DNA from: JALZUR01 sp965205365
GTDB lineage: Bacteria > Bdellovibrionota > Bdellovibrionia > Bdellovibrionales > UBA1609
Direction: 5' to 3'
NCBI GenBank assembly: GCA_965205365.1
Contig: CBDBGT010000005.1
Location: 248,001 to 312,000 of the forward strand
Length of the DNA: 64,000 bases
The notes under the pieces are model-generated. The model had not been told where the DNA came from and ran no database searches. It saw only the letters and a list, made by a program, of their open reading frames with translations. The stretch's first letter is position 1. Every line of letters starts with the position of its first letter. A program made the position numbers and the translations under genes. Positions 53,566-62,626 of this stretch are shown in pieces.

Positions 53566-53614
53566 TTTTTTTATAAAGGCATGAGGGTCTTTAAAAGAGA
53601 CAGAGGAGATTACC

Positions 53615-55540
53615 TTGGCAATGAAGTTAGACTCAAAAATTCCTGAGGGGTCAATTGAAAATAAATGGGACAATCATAAGTCTGCAACAAGGCTTATAAA
53701 CCCTGCGAACAAAAGAAAATTTAAAGTCATAGTTGTGGGAACGGGTTTAGCTGGAGCTTCTGCGGCTGCAACGTTATCTGAGCTAGGTTATGATGTGCAC
53801 GTTTTTTGTATACATGATTCTCCAAGAAGAGCACACTCCATTGCAGCTCAAGGTGGAATTAATGCAGCTAAAAACTATCAAAATGATGGGGATTCAGTGC
53901 AAAGACTTTTTTATGACACCATAAAAGGTGGAGATTTTAGGTCAAGAGAGGCCAATGTGTATAGGCTTGCCCAAGTGTCTTCAAATATTATTGATCAGGC
54001 TGTTGCTCAGGGAGTACCTTTTGCTAGAGATTATGGTGGGCTTTTAATGAATAGGTCTTTTGGTGGTGCTCAGGTTTCAAGAACTTTCTATGCCAGAGGT
54101 CAAACAGGGCAACAGTTATTAATAGGAGCATACTCTTCTATGATGAAGCAGGTTCATAAAGGGGCTGTTAAATTGTATACAAGAAGAGAGATGTTAGATC
54201 TTGTAACTATTAATGAAAAAGCTCGTGGAATTACTGTTAGAAATTTAATTACAGGGGAAATTGAAAGTCATGTAGCAGACACTGTTTTACTTTGTACTGG
54301 TGGGTACGGAAATGTTTTTTATCTTTCTACAAATGCGAAGCAATCAAACTGTACTGCAATTTGGAGAGCTCATAAAAAAGGAGCCGCTTTTGCAAACCCT
54401 TGTTACACACAAATCCATCCAACATGTATTCCAGTCTCAGGTGATTACCAATCAAAACTAACTTTAATGTCTGAGTCTTTAAGAAACCATGGGCGTGTTT
54501 GGGTTCCAAAGGCATTGGATGATAAAAGAAAACCTTTAGATATTCCTGAAAATGAAAGAGATTACTATTTAGAAAGGGTTTATCCAAGTTTTGGTAACTT
54601 AGCCCCAAGAGATGTTTCATCAAGACAGGCAAAGTACAGGGTTGATGAAGGTAAAGGCGTTGGAACAACAGGTATGGCGGTTTATTTAGATTTTAAAGAT
54701 GCTATAAAACGCCTGGGTCGTGATGCCATTAGTGAAAAGTACGGAAATTTATTTCAAATGTATGAGAAAATTACAGGTGAAACTCCATATGACACTCCAA
54801 TGAGGATATACCCTGCAGTTCATTACACAATGGGTGGTTTATGGGTTGATTATAATTTGCAAACTACAGTTTTAGGTCTACATGTTTTAGGTGAGGCGAA
54901 TTTTTCTGATCATGGTGCCAATAGACTCGGTGCGTCTGCTCTTATGCAAGGCCTTGGTGATGGTTATTTTATAATTCCAGCAACTCTTGGAAACTATTTA
55001 GCCTCAAATACTTTAGAGAAAATTGATGAAAATCATGCTGCATTTAAAGAGTCTAGAGAAAAAGTTTCAAATGAGCTTGATAAGCTTTTAAATGTTAAGG
55101 GGTCAAAAACTGTAGATGAATTCCATAGAGAGCTTGGTCATATAATGTGGGAGTATGTAGGTATGGCTCGTAATAAGGCTGGTTTAAAAAAGGCCATTTG
55201 TGCAATTACAAGTCTTAGAGAAGAGTTTCATAATGATGTAAAAATTTTAGGTGAAGTGAATTATAAAAATGAAGAAATAGAAAAAGCTACAAGGGTTTCA
55301 GATTTTTTAGAGCTTGGTCAGTTAATGGCTCAAGATGCACTGGATCGAGAAGAAAGTTGTGGAGGTCATTTTAGAGATGAGTATCAGACAAAAGAAGGTG
55401 AGGCGAAAAGAAATGACGCTGAGTTTTCTCATGCTTCAGCTTATGAGTTTCTTGGAGAAGGAACCAGTATGAAATGGAGCCTTCATAAAGAAAAGCTTGA
55501 GTTTAAAAGTGTTGAATTGGCAACAAGAAGTTATAAGTAG
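53615..55540 (+). CDS. sdhA: succinate dehydrogenase flavoprotein subunit
   Basis: 641 residues. FAD fold VVGTGLAGASAAATLSELGY, covalent-FAD His region HSIAAQGGINAAKNY and active-site HYTMGGLWVDYNLQT. Start is TTG 53615 (GAGGAG about 6 bases away) or ATG 53621, two codons later. Oxidises succinate to fumarate. The sequence is of the type found with b558 anchors. Confidence 0.96.
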   Translation: MAMKLDSKIPEGSIENKWDNHKSATRLINPANKRKFKVIVVGTGLAGASAAATLSELGYDVHVFCIHDSPRRAHSIAAQGGINAAKNYQNDGDSVQRLFYDTIKGGDFRSREANVYRLAQVSSNIIDQAVAQGVPFARDYGGLLMNRSFGGAQVSRTFYARGQTGQQLLIGAYSSMMKQVHKGAVKLYTRREMLDLVTINEKARGITVRNLITGEIESHVADTVLLCTGGYGNVFYLSTNAKQSNCTAIWRAHKKGAAFANPCYTQIHPTCIPVSGDYQSKLTLMSESLRNHGRVWVPKALDDKRKPLDIPENERDYYLERVYPSFGNLAPRDVSSRQAKYRVDEGKGVGTTGMAVYLDFKDAIKRLGRDAISEKYGNLFQMYEKITGETPYDTPMRIYPAVHYTMGGLWVDYNLQTTVLGLHVLGEANFSDHGANRLGASALMQGLGDGYFIIPATLGNYLASNTLEKIDENHAAFKESREKVSNELDKLLNVKGSKTVDEFHRELGHIMWEYVGMARNKAGLKKAICAITSLREEFHNDVKILGEVNYKNEEIEKATRVSDFLELGQLMAQDALDREESCGGHFRDEYQTKEGEAKRNDAEFSHASAYEFLGEGTSMKWSLHKEKLEFKSVELATRSYK

Positions 55541-55551
55541 AGGGTGATTGT

Positions 55552-56295
55552 ATGATGTTACAGTTAAAATTAAAAATTTGGAGACAGAAGGATAAAAACC
55601 ATAAGGGTTACTTTCAAGAGTATAATGCTAAAAATATTTCTAAGGAGATGTCTTTTCTTGAAATGTTAGATGTAATGAATCAAGACTTAATTCATCAAGG
55701 AAAAGAGCCATTAGCTTTTGATCATGATTGTCGTGAGGGTATTTGTGGTTCATGTTCAATGGTGATTAATGGTGATGTCCATGGACCTCAAAGGGGAACA
55801 ACAGCGTGTCAGCTTCATATGAGAGCTTTTAAAAACGGTGAAACTATTTTTATAGAACCATGGAGGGCTAAAGCTTTCCCTGTTATAAGAGACTTAGTTG
55901 TAGATCGATCTGCTTTTGATAGAATCATGAGTTCTGGTGGGTATATTTCAGTTGCAACAGGGAATGCACAAGATGCAAACGCTCTTCCATTTTCTAAAGT
56001 AGATTCTGATGATTCATTTACATCTGCAGCTTGTATTGGTTGTGGCGCATGTGTTGCCGCATGTAAAAACGCTTCTGCTATGCTTTTTGTAGCTGCAAAA
56101 GTGAACCACCTTGGAAAAGCACCACAAGGAAAAATTGAGCAAAAAATGAGGGTTTCTCGTATGGTTGCTCAAATGGATAAAGAGGGTTTTGGTGCATGCA
56201 CAAATACAGGTTCTTGTTCAGCTGGGTGTCCTAAAGACATTCCCCTTGATAACATTGCTTCCCTTAATAGGGATTTGGTTAAATCTAGTTTTTAA
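55552..56295 (+). CDS. sdhB: succinate dehydrogenase iron-sulfur subunit
   Basis: 247 residues. [2Fe-2S] motif CREGICGSCSM with a later Cys (TTACQLH), [4Fe-4S] motif CIGCGACVAACKN and [3Fe-4S] region CTNTGSCSAGCPKDIP. Carries electrons from SdhA to SdhC. Eleven bp after sdhA. Confidence 0.97.
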   Translation: MMLQLKLKIWRQKDKNHKGYFQEYNAKNISKEMSFLEMLDVMNQDLIHQGKEPLAFDHDCREGICGSCSMVINGDVHGPQRGTTACQLHMRAFKNGETIFIEPWRAKAFPVIRDLVVDRSAFDRIMSSGGYISVATGNAQDANALPFSKVDSDDSFTSAACIGCGACVAACKNASAMLFVAAKVNHLGKAPQGKIEQKMRVSRMVAQMDKEGFGACTNTGSCSAGCPKDIPLDNIASLNRDLVKSSF

Positions 56296-56421
56296 TTGTT
56301 TTAGGGCGCTTACCTTTTTTTAGTCATATATCTAGATTTAAAAAAGTCCATGCTGGATTAACCCCCAAAATCCACATACTTATCCACATAAATATAAAAT
56401 TAACTTAAAAATGTGTTAAAT

Positions 56422-57306
56422 TTAGGCCCTGCTTTTATAAATGCTTAAAAATTCCCTAATTTTTAAGTTGAGTTCAATGGGAAGGTCTAGTTGAGTACAA
56501 TGACTTCCTTCTAAAAACTCTAAAAATGTTGATTGAGAAAGGGATTTAGCAAGAATTTTATTTTGACCAATGGGAGTGATACCATCCCTAGCTCCACTTA
56601 CAATAAGAGTAGGGCAGGTGGTTTGTTCAAAATAAGAAGAGCCGTTAAAATGGATAAGAGCTTTAAGGTGTTTGAAAAAATTTGGAAGTGGTATTGCGCT
56701 TAAACCTTTTGAATAAATTTCAATGTCTTTATAGTTTATTCTTTCTAAATTAAAGCCACCAGCTACTCCTGCAAGATAGTGGAAAATAGGATTGTTTGTA
56801 GAATTAGTCCAAAGCCATTTTGATAAAGAAGGGGCTGTTTTAGTAAAGATATTTAAATTGTCTATGAGTTTTATACATTGTTCGGTGGGTAGAAATTCTG
56901 AAAAAGGATTTTTGTAAAAACCATTGATTAAAACAATAGATTTAACAGATTCAGGGTATAAGGAGGCGCACCTAAAAGAAATTGGTGCTCCTAAGCTGTG
57001 CCCCCAAAAATGAGCTTTTGGGTTTTTAGGAAACAATGCTTTAAGGAGTTCAACAGCATCTTGGGCCAAAAGGTCAGTGGTTATGTTTTCTTTAAGGCCC
57101 ATTTCACTTTTATGATGTCCTCGAAGGTCATAAGTTAAAACCTGGTGGTCTTTTGCAAAATCATTAATTTGAAAATGCCAGTGATTCATAAGGCAAGCAA
57201 TGCCATATGTTAAAACAATAATAGGGCCGGAATCACCATAAAGTTCATAGTAGATTTTTGTCTGATCTGGCATTTTTACAAAGCCTGTTTTTCTTGGAAT
57301 ACTCAT
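56422..57306 (-). CDS. alpha/beta hydrolase
   Basis: 294 residues. Catalytic Ser in FWGHSLGAPISF, Asp in VSGARDGITPIGQ, His in GSHCTQLDLP. Oxyanion region YGIACLMNHWHF. No signal peptide, so cytoplasmic. Substrate unknown. The ATG overlaps the stop of the FHA-like gene by 4 bp, so the two are co-translated. Confidence 0.88.
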   Translation of the reverse strand: MSIPRKTGFVKMPDQTKIYYELYGDSGPIIVLTYGIACLMNHWHFQINDFAKDHQVLTYDLRGHHKSEMGLKENITTDLLAQDAVELLKALFPKNPKAHFWGHSLGAPISFRCASLYPESVKSIVLINGFYKNPFSEFLPTEQCIKLIDNLNIFTKTAPSLSKWLWTNSTNNPIFHYLAGVAGGFNLERINYKDIEIYSKGLSAIPLPNFFKHLKALIHFNGSSYFEQTTCPTLIVSGARDGITPIGQNKILAKSLSQSTFLEFLEGSHCTQLDLPIELNLKIREFLSIYKSRA

Positions 57307-57992
57307 TTCATTTTAATATAGAATGCTGTTTGTCCAAATTCAATGAGATCCCCGTCAGAGATTTTTTTTGGTTCATTTATAAGCTTTTTATTACAGGATA
57401 CAAAGTTGGGTATTTTAGATGAGATTACGAGTTCATTATTTGAAGTAAACAGATCAAGAAAATCTAAATCTGAGGTGATGGACTCATCTATAAAGAAAAA
57501 AAGGTTTGATGCTTTGCCAAAGGAAATAGGCTGCCAGGGGATGTTCCAAGACTGGTTAAGCCAAAACCCTCGAGTGAAGTTAAAAGCAATAGGTGTTTGA
57601 AGTATGTTAATTTTAGGTGTTTTGGGGCTAGAATTAGAGGTTGGGTTGCTATAAAGGTTAGCTAATGATAAGAGTTTTTTTTCTTCTTCAATTTTAGCTT
57701 TTATGGGAGCTTCTTGGGTTGAAAATCCTATTTCATTTATTGAAAAAATAAGCCCTGGGATTAAATCAATTTTAGGAAGATTTTCTGAGCCTGATGAAAT
57801 TAAATGTTTTTTATTAGAGGAGTAAAGTGTTAAAATTCCAGAGGAGTTAGATTTGACTATAAAACTATTGTTTTTAAAATAATCAGTGTTAATTTGAAGG
57901 TCACAATTTTTTGAAAAGCCAATTTTAAAGCCTTCAAAAATATCAAGCAATGTTCCTTGTAGTTTTCCTGTTAAAATAAGCAATTGAAGCAT
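57303..57992 (-). CDS. FHA-like domain protein
   Basis: 229 residues. Both ends have FHA-like strand patterns: FKIGFSKNCDLQINTDYFKN near the N-terminus and KKISDGDLIEFGQTAFYIK at the C-terminus, with a Lys/Ser-rich linker (about 100-135). The usual phosphothreonine-binding R...S..H set is incomplete in both. It may act as a protein-interaction adaptor. Paired with the hydrolase gene. Confidence 0.6.
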   Translation of the reverse strand: MLQLLILTGKLQGTLLDIFEGFKIGFSKNCDLQINTDYFKNNSFIVKSNSSGILTLYSSNKKHLISSGSENLPKIDLIPGLIFSINEIGFSTQEAPIKAKIEEEKKLLSLANLYSNPTSNSSPKTPKINILQTPIAFNFTRGFWLNQSWNIPWQPISFGKASNLFFFIDESITSDLDFLDLFTSNNELVISSKIPNFVSCNKKLINEPKKISDGDLIEFGQTAFYIKMK

Positions 57993-58163
57993 GTTCGCCC
58001 TTTTTAAATTCTTATAATAGCTCTAAGCTTTATTGTAAAACAGTTTTTAAGAGTCTTATTTAAATTAAGAAGAAAAGACTAAAGAAAATTTTTTTCTAGT
58101 AGATTAAGTTTAAAATCAGCCTTGTTTTGAGGTTGAAAAGGGTTTATTTTATTCCATCAATTA
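57993..58163. other. intergenic DNA before tRNA-Cys
   Basis: 171 bp of AT-rich DNA between the divergent FHA-like gene and the tRNA. It must hold both promoters; no clear elements recognised. Confidence 0.4.
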
Positions 58164-58237
58164 GGTGGCGTAGCAAAGAGGCTATGCGCCGGCCTGCAAA
58201 GCCGTTGACGCCGGTTCGAATCCGGCCGCCACCTCCA
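58164..58237 (+). tRNA. tRNA-Cys (GCA)
   Basis: Acceptor GGTGGCG pairs with CGCCACC (58227-58233), followed by discriminator T and encoded CCA (58235-58237). D stem GCA/TGC, anticodon loop CTGCAAA with GCA at 58196-58198, T arm CCGG-TTCGAAT-CCGG. 74 nt. Confidence 0.97.
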
Positions 58238-58331
58238 CTTCGACAAAACAAATGTCTTCGGTATAAAGTGTAAACTATGTGTCAGGACGTACATTATTGT
58301 AGTTTAAAAAAAATTGTAGACTGAAGATGAA

Positions 58332-58451
58332 GTAAACCCAAGTGTTAAAGTGGGCACCATATAAACGCTTTAGGCTTCTTACTGAAGGTAAGCATGCTCA
58401 CCACATTCAGGGACAGTTCCCGATAAATATACTTGTAGGGTTTACTTTTTT
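58332..58451 (+). ncRNA. candidate structured RNA with terminator-like 3' end
   Basis: GTAAACCC (58332-58339) pairs exactly with GGGTTTAC (58438-58445), which is followed by six T. Inside, AAGTGT pairs with ATACTT (58429-58434), GTGGGCA (58350-58356) with TGCTCAC (58395-58401), and GCTT with AAGC around a CTTC-TTACT-GAAG hairpin. A side hairpin GGGA-CAGT-TCCC is at 58410-58421. Two pairs are G-U on the plus strand and would be A-C mismatches on the minus strand, which favours plus-strand transcription. Family not recognised. Confidence 0.6.
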
Positions 58452-58551
58452 CAATTCAGCCTACAAACAAGGCTCATTATATCATTAAGAATGGGGTTTT
58501 ACAAGGCTAGGAGGCTTGCTCAAAGGGGGAAAAGGCCCTAGGTTCAGCTAT
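58452..58551. other. leader of xseA
   Basis: 100 bp between the candidate RNA and the xseA start. It contains GGAGG at 58510-58514 directly before a TTG at 58516. No other feature seen. Confidence 0.4.
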
Positions 58552-59928
58552 ATGGACCATGGTCAACAATCGTTTAGTTTTGAGAAAAAAAACCTTTTAA
58601 AGGCTGGAGCTATTTCTGTAAGTAATTTAAACCAGGCTTTAAAATTAAATATTGAGAACGAATTTCATACAGTTTGTGTACAGGGGGAAATATCTAATTT
58701 TAAACCTCACTCATCAGGGCATTTTTATTTTTCTTTAAAGGACTTAAAATCTCAAATCAATGTAGTTATGTTTCGAGGTTCAAACACAAGGCTTAAGTTT
58801 AGACCTAAAGATGGTATGGAAGTTATTTTAAAGGGAAGAGTTACGGTTTACACCCCTAGGGGCTCATATCAAATTTTATGTGATACAATGGATCCTGTGG
58901 GGCAGGGTGATCTTCAAGAAGCCTTTGAAAAACTAAAGTTAAAATTAAAAAGTGAGGGTCTTTTTGACAGTGAAAAGAAAAAACCACTTCCCTTTCTTCC
59001 ATTTAATATAGCTTTAGTTACAAGTCCAACAGGCGCTGCTGTTAGGGATATGATTCATGTTTTAAAAAGAAAACATCCGGCAGCTCAAATCACCATAGTG
59101 CAGGCGCTGACTCAAGGAGACCAGGCTGCCGTGGATTTAATTAGAGCACTTAAGGATGCTCAAAACCTTTCTGGTGTTGAGGTGATACTTTTAAGTAGAG
59201 GTGGTGGATCATTAGAGGATATGTGGTGCTTTAATGATGAAAGACTTGCTAGAAAAATTTATTCAATGAACGTTCCTGTTATATCTGGAATAGGTCATGA
59301 AATTGATTTTACTATTTCAGATTTTGTAGCGGATTTTAGAGCACCAACACCTTCTGTTGCTGCAGAGATTGTTTGTAAAAATGTAGATGAAATTAAAGAA
59401 AAGGTTTTTCAAAGTAAAAACCGTTTAGAATATAGAATATGTAATCTTATTAAAAATAAAAAAGTTATGGTTGGTCATGTGAGTAAGAGACTTACAGACC
59501 CAAGAAGAAGACTCTTGGATTTAAGAATTAAAATTGATGAGCTCATTGTTCGAGGTCAAAAGTCTATTGAATCAAGAATTCAGCTTTATAGGGCTAATGA
59601 AAAAACTTATAGTTTAAGGCTTAAAGGGGGTTTAAATATTTGGAATTTTTTAAGGCAAAGGCTTAATTTTTTAAATAAAAATTTAATACATGTTCAAGAA
59701 ACTAAACTCCAAAACCTTCAAGGAAAGCTTCATCAAACTACTGGAGTTTTAGAGGCTTTAAATCCTTTTGGAGTATTAGATAGAGGGTATGCCATTGTTA
59801 GAAATGTTAGAACTGGGGGAATAGTTAAAGACTCTAATTCCTTGGCGGTGAAAGAAAAAATAAAAGTACAATTTTTTAAGGGCGGAGTGGATGCTCAAAT
59901 TATAAAAAAATTAAAAAATGGAGAGTAA
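58552..59928 (+). CDS. xseA: exodeoxyribonuclease VII large subunit
   Basis: About 458 residues from ATG 58552. N-terminal OB fold (SVSNLNQALKLNIENEFHTV, GEISNFKPHSSGHFYFSLKD), nuclease core VTSPTGAAVRDMIHVLKRKHP, RGGGSLEDMWCFNDE and GIGHEIDFTISDFVAD-APTPSVAAE. The C-terminal coiled coil ends in LDRGYAIV. An in-frame TTG at 58516 is possible, but GGAGG sits only one base before it, so the start is uncertain. Degrades single-stranded DNA with XseB. Confidence 0.94.
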   Translation: MDHGQQSFSFEKKNLLKAGAISVSNLNQALKLNIENEFHTVCVQGEISNFKPHSSGHFYFSLKDLKSQINVVMFRGSNTRLKFRPKDGMEVILKGRVTVYTPRGSYQILCDTMDPVGQGDLQEAFEKLKLKLKSEGLFDSEKKKPLPFLPFNIALVTSPTGAAVRDMIHVLKRKHPAAQITIVQALTQGDQAAVDLIRALKDAQNLSGVEVILLSRGGGSLEDMWCFNDERLARKIYSMNVPVISGIGHEIDFTISDFVADFRAPTPSVAAEIVCKNVDEIKEKVFQSKNRLEYRICNLIKNKKVMVGHVSKRLTDPRRRLLDLRIKIDELIVRGQKSIESRIQLYRANEKTYSLRLKGGLNIWNFLRQRLNFLNKNLIHVQETKLQNLQGKLHQTTGVLEALNPFGVLDRGYAIVRNVRTGGIVKDSNSLAVKEKIKVQFFKGGVDAQIIKKLKNGE

Positions 59929-59932
59929 AAAT

Positions 59933-60151
59933 ATGGTTAAAGAAAAAGTTTCCTTTGAAGAAAAAATTAAAAGATTAGAAGAGATTGTTGAAAAAATTGA
60001 ATCTTCAGATATTGAGTTAACAGATTCCATTAAGCTTTTTGAAGAAGGGGCTAAGCTTTCAAAAGATTGTCAAGGGGCATTAGATGATGCTGAAAAAAAA
60101 GTTAAAATATTAGTTTCAGATGGAACCCTTAAGGAATTTAATGATCAATGA
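59933..60151 (+). CDS. xseB: exodeoxyribonuclease VII small subunit
   Basis: 72 residues from ATG 59933, with GGAGAG 7 bases upstream; an earlier ATG at 59918 overlaps xseA and lacks this spacing. SFEEKIKRLEEIVEKIESSD then LTDSIKLFEEGAKL is the whole conserved family motif. It binds the XseA coiled coil. Confidence 0.93.
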   Translation: MVKEKVSFEEKIKRLEEIVEKIESSDIELTDSIKLFEEGAKLSKDCQGALDDAEKKVKILVSDGTLKEFNDQ

Positions 60152-60956
60152 TTTTGAATTTTATTGTGAGAAAGAGCTTTTTAAATTAAAAAAACTTTTA
60201 AGCCCCGATTTTTTTAACAGTTTAAGGTATTCTTTTTTTTCAGGAGGAAAAAGAATCAGGCCATTTTTACTTTTAGCCATGGGTGAAGATTTAGGGTGTA
60301 GAGGAAGGGTTTTACACCCAGCCGCATTTGCAATTGAATTGGCACACACATACTCTCTTATTCATGATGATCTTCCAGTAATGGACAATGATGTGTATAG
60401 AAGGGGAAAGCTTAGTCATCATGGTAAATATGGACAGGCCTCAGCAGTGCTTGCTGGAAGCGGGCTTTTAACTTTTGCGTTTCAGGTTTTAGCTGAAAAC
60501 TATAGGGGAGAAGTTTTAAAAAGCTTAATCTTAATGCTTTCAAAATCTTTAGGTGGATCTGGAATGATTGGTGGTCAGGTATTAGATTGTTTAACAGATG
60601 AGCGAAGTGAAGAGATTTTTAATAAAATTCATTTATTAAAAACAGGAATGCTCTTTGGTTTTTGTGTTGCATCACCAGGTTTGATTTTAAGTTTAGAAAA
60701 ATTAAAAATAAATAATTTAAAAAGACTTGGTCATGAAATTGGCCTACTTTTTCAATTACAAGATGATCTTTTTGATGAAAATAAGAAGAACAAGCGAAAG
60801 GAAGAAAATATTTTATCGGTTTTATCAAAAACAGACCTTCTTAGTCTTATTCAAAATAAAAGAGAAAGTATTCAAGGCTTATTAGTGGAGCTTAATGTTA
60901 AGAAGGGATCTAATTTTTATGATTTGGTGGAAGTTTTATTTAAAAGAAAGCATTAA
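60141..60956 (+). CDS. ispA: polyprenyl (farnesyl-type) diphosphate synthase
   Basis: 271 residues from ATG 60141, with AAGGA upstream and an 11-bp overlap with xseB. GGKRIRPFLLLAMG, first aspartate-rich motif LIHDDLPVMDND, second motif LLFQLQDDLFDE. Chain-elongating isoprenoid synthase. The xseB-ispA order with a TlyA-type gene is common in bacteria. Confidence 0.93.
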   Translation: MINDFEFYCEKELFKLKKLLSPDFFNSLRYSFFSGGKRIRPFLLLAMGEDLGCRGRVLHPAAFAIELAHTYSLIHDDLPVMDNDVYRRGKLSHHGKYGQASAVLAGSGLLTFAFQVLAENYRGEVLKSLILMLSKSLGGSGMIGGQVLDCLTDERSEEIFNKIHLLKTGMLFGFCVASPGLILSLEKLKINNLKRLGHEIGLLFQLQDDLFDENKKNKRKEENILSVLSKTDLLSLIQNKRESIQGLLVELNVKKGSNFYDLVEVLFKRKH

Positions 60957-60965
60957 GAAAAGAGT

Positions 60966-61697
60966 ATGCGTTTAGACCAGTACTTAGTTAATATTAAAAT
61001 AATGCGATCAAGAGCCCAGGCAAAAGACTTTATTCAAAGGGGAAAAGTTAAAGTAAATGGGCATCTGGTCACAAAGGCCAGTTATTTTTGTAATCTAGAT
61101 ACTAAAATTCAGATTATAGATGATGCTAATATACAGTGGGTGGCTAGATCAGGGCAAAAGCTTTATGGAGCCCTTAAGCGCTTAAACTTAGATTTAACAG
61201 GTAAGACTTGTTTAGACGTGGGGCAGTCTAAGGGGGGCTTTACCCAAGCAATGCTTAAAAAAAATGCTGGAGTAGTTGTTGGTGTTGATGTTGGTAAAAA
61301 TCAAGTGGATAAGGGTATTAGGGATCTTGCTAATGTTTATTGTTATGAGTCTTTTGATGCTAGAGAGCTTTTAAAGCTTAAAGGCCAATGGAGTATTGAT
61401 TTTTTTGCTGTAGATGTTTCGTTTATTTCTGTTTTAAAAATTTTTCAAGGGCTTAAGGACTTGGTCTGTAGAGATTTTCCCATTAAAGGGTTTTTGCTTA
61501 TAAAACCACAGTTTGAAGTAGGTGAAAAGAAGGTGAAAAAAGGTGGTTTAGTTCATCTTCCACTGATACATTTAGAGTGTGAGAAAAAGGTTTTAGCTGG
61601 ACTTGTGAGTATGGGGGCTATAATTTTAGATTACTTTCCATCAAGTTTAAGGGGGAGAGATGGCAATGAAGAGTTTATTTGTTACATTTCTATTTAG
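60966..61697 (+). CDS. tlyA: TlyA-family rRNA methyltransferase (S4 and FtsJ-like)
   Basis: 243 residues. N-terminal S4 RNA-binding domain (MRLDQYLVNIKIMRSRAQAK, GKVKVNGHL). The FtsJ-like domain has the SAM motif CLDVGQSKGGFTQAML, where the family usually reads D-G-A-S-T-GGFT, then AVDVSFISV and LLIKPQFEVG. It resembles 2'-O-methyltransferases acting on 16S/23S rRNA. Cytoplasmic. Confidence 0.9.
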   Translation: MRLDQYLVNIKIMRSRAQAKDFIQRGKVKVNGHLVTKASYFCNLDTKIQIIDDANIQWVARSGQKLYGALKRLNLDLTGKTCLDVGQSKGGFTQAMLKKNAGVVVGVDVGKNQVDKGIRDLANVYCYESFDARELLKLKGQWSIDFFAVDVSFISVLKIFQGLKDLVCRDFPIKGFLLIKPQFEVGEKKVKKGGLVHLPLIHLECEKKVLAGLVSMGAIILDYFPSSLRGRDGNEEFICYISI

Positions 61698-62610
61698 TTT
61701 ATTTTTAATGTCTTGTGTTCAGGTAAGGAAAATGAATTTTAGAAACACTCAGCCTCAAAAAACTGTTCCAAAGGAATTTAGAGCTGAAGATATAGAGGAG
61801 CCTGAGCTTGAAGAGAATATAAATTTTGAAACCAGGGTTTCTGATAAGTTGTTTAGGCCGAAGGTAAGTTTAGTTTTAGGCCCGGGGGCTTCAAGGTCTT
61901 TTGCACATATAGGGGTTTTAAAGGAGTTAAAGACTTTAGGGATTCCTATTCATTCTATTATTGGAATGGGTTGGTCGGCAATAGTGGCAGCTGAATATGT
62001 AGATCAAAAGTCGGTACATGGTTTAGAATGGAAAGTTTCAAGATCTAAGGAGTTTAAAAAACTTTTAGAAACTTCTTTCTGGAGTTCTAAAATTAAAGAA
62101 AGAGCCTTGTTTGAAGCTGAAACTTTAGTGAAAAGTCTTTTAACAGACTACAGCACAAGAGCGGAAAATAGAAGGAAATTTTCTTGCCCCCTACTTTCAA
62201 AAAGAAAGAACATTTTGGTGTTGTCAGATAAAAGAGGGTTAAAAAACTGTATTGCTGTTCCCCCACTATTTAATCCAGGAAAAAACTATGCTCCGTATTT
62301 ATTTGACGTTAGGGCCATACAACAGGGTGCCATGCGTATGGGGGCTGAAAAAGTGATTTTCATAGATGTTTTAAATAAAAACAAAAAACTCTTTGGAAAA
62401 GAACAAGCCTTTATAAGCGGTGTGGTTTATTGGTACTGGACTTTTGCTGCTCAAATGATTGAATCTGCTTATGGTGTTTTTGATAAAGTTATAGAGATAG
62501 ATGTAAATTCTGAAATTTTAAACTTTAACAATACTCTTGATTTAGTTAGAAAAGGGAGAGTGTCAGGGCGAGAGCTTGCCGAGTTTTTAAAAAAAGAATA
62601 TCAATACTAA
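61666..62610 (+). CDS. degenerate patatin-like lipoprotein
   Basis: 314 residues from ATG 61666, with GGGGGAG about 8 bases upstream; the ATG at 61660 is too close to that site. Signal MKSLFVTFLFSLFLMSC with an LMSC lipobox. Patatin-like elements: VSLVLGPGASRSFAHIGVLK (oxyanion region, residues 67-86) and the Ser at 104 in GMGWSAIVAA, where the family has G-x-S-x-G. The usual catalytic D-G-G/A near RMGAEKVIFIDV is missing, with Pro-Tyr at the expected place. It may be a pseudoenzyme. Confidence 0.72.
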   Translation: MKSLFVTFLFSLFLMSCVQVRKMNFRNTQPQKTVPKEFRAEDIEEPELEENINFETRVSDKLFRPKVSLVLGPGASRSFAHIGVLKELKTLGIPIHSIIGMGWSAIVAAEYVDQKSVHGLEWKVSRSKEFKKLLETSFWSSKIKERALFEAETLVKSLLTDYSTRAENRRKFSCPLLSKRKNILVLSDKRGLKNCIAVPPLFNPGKNYAPYLFDVRAIQQGAMRMGAEKVIFIDVLNKNKKLFGKEQAFISGVVYWYWTFAAQMIESAYGVFDKVIEIDVNSEILNFNNTLDLVRKGRVSGRELAEFLKKEYQY

Positions 62611-62626
62611 ATATGAGGGTTAAGTT

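Noticed and set aside
56380..56388. Perfect DnaA box TTATCCACA after sdhB, with AAATCCACA nearby
   Set aside because: Perfect boxes also occur inside gyrB (27310-27318) and in 41487-42536 (42260-42268) in this AT-rich DNA, so a datA-like role is not supported.
58332..58451. 6S RNA on the minus strand or SRP RNA on the plus strand
   Set aside because: The minus strand has A-C mismatches where the plus strand has G-U and lacks a T-run; the SRP loop signature CCGGAAGG/AGCAG is absent; the open bubble of 6S is missing.
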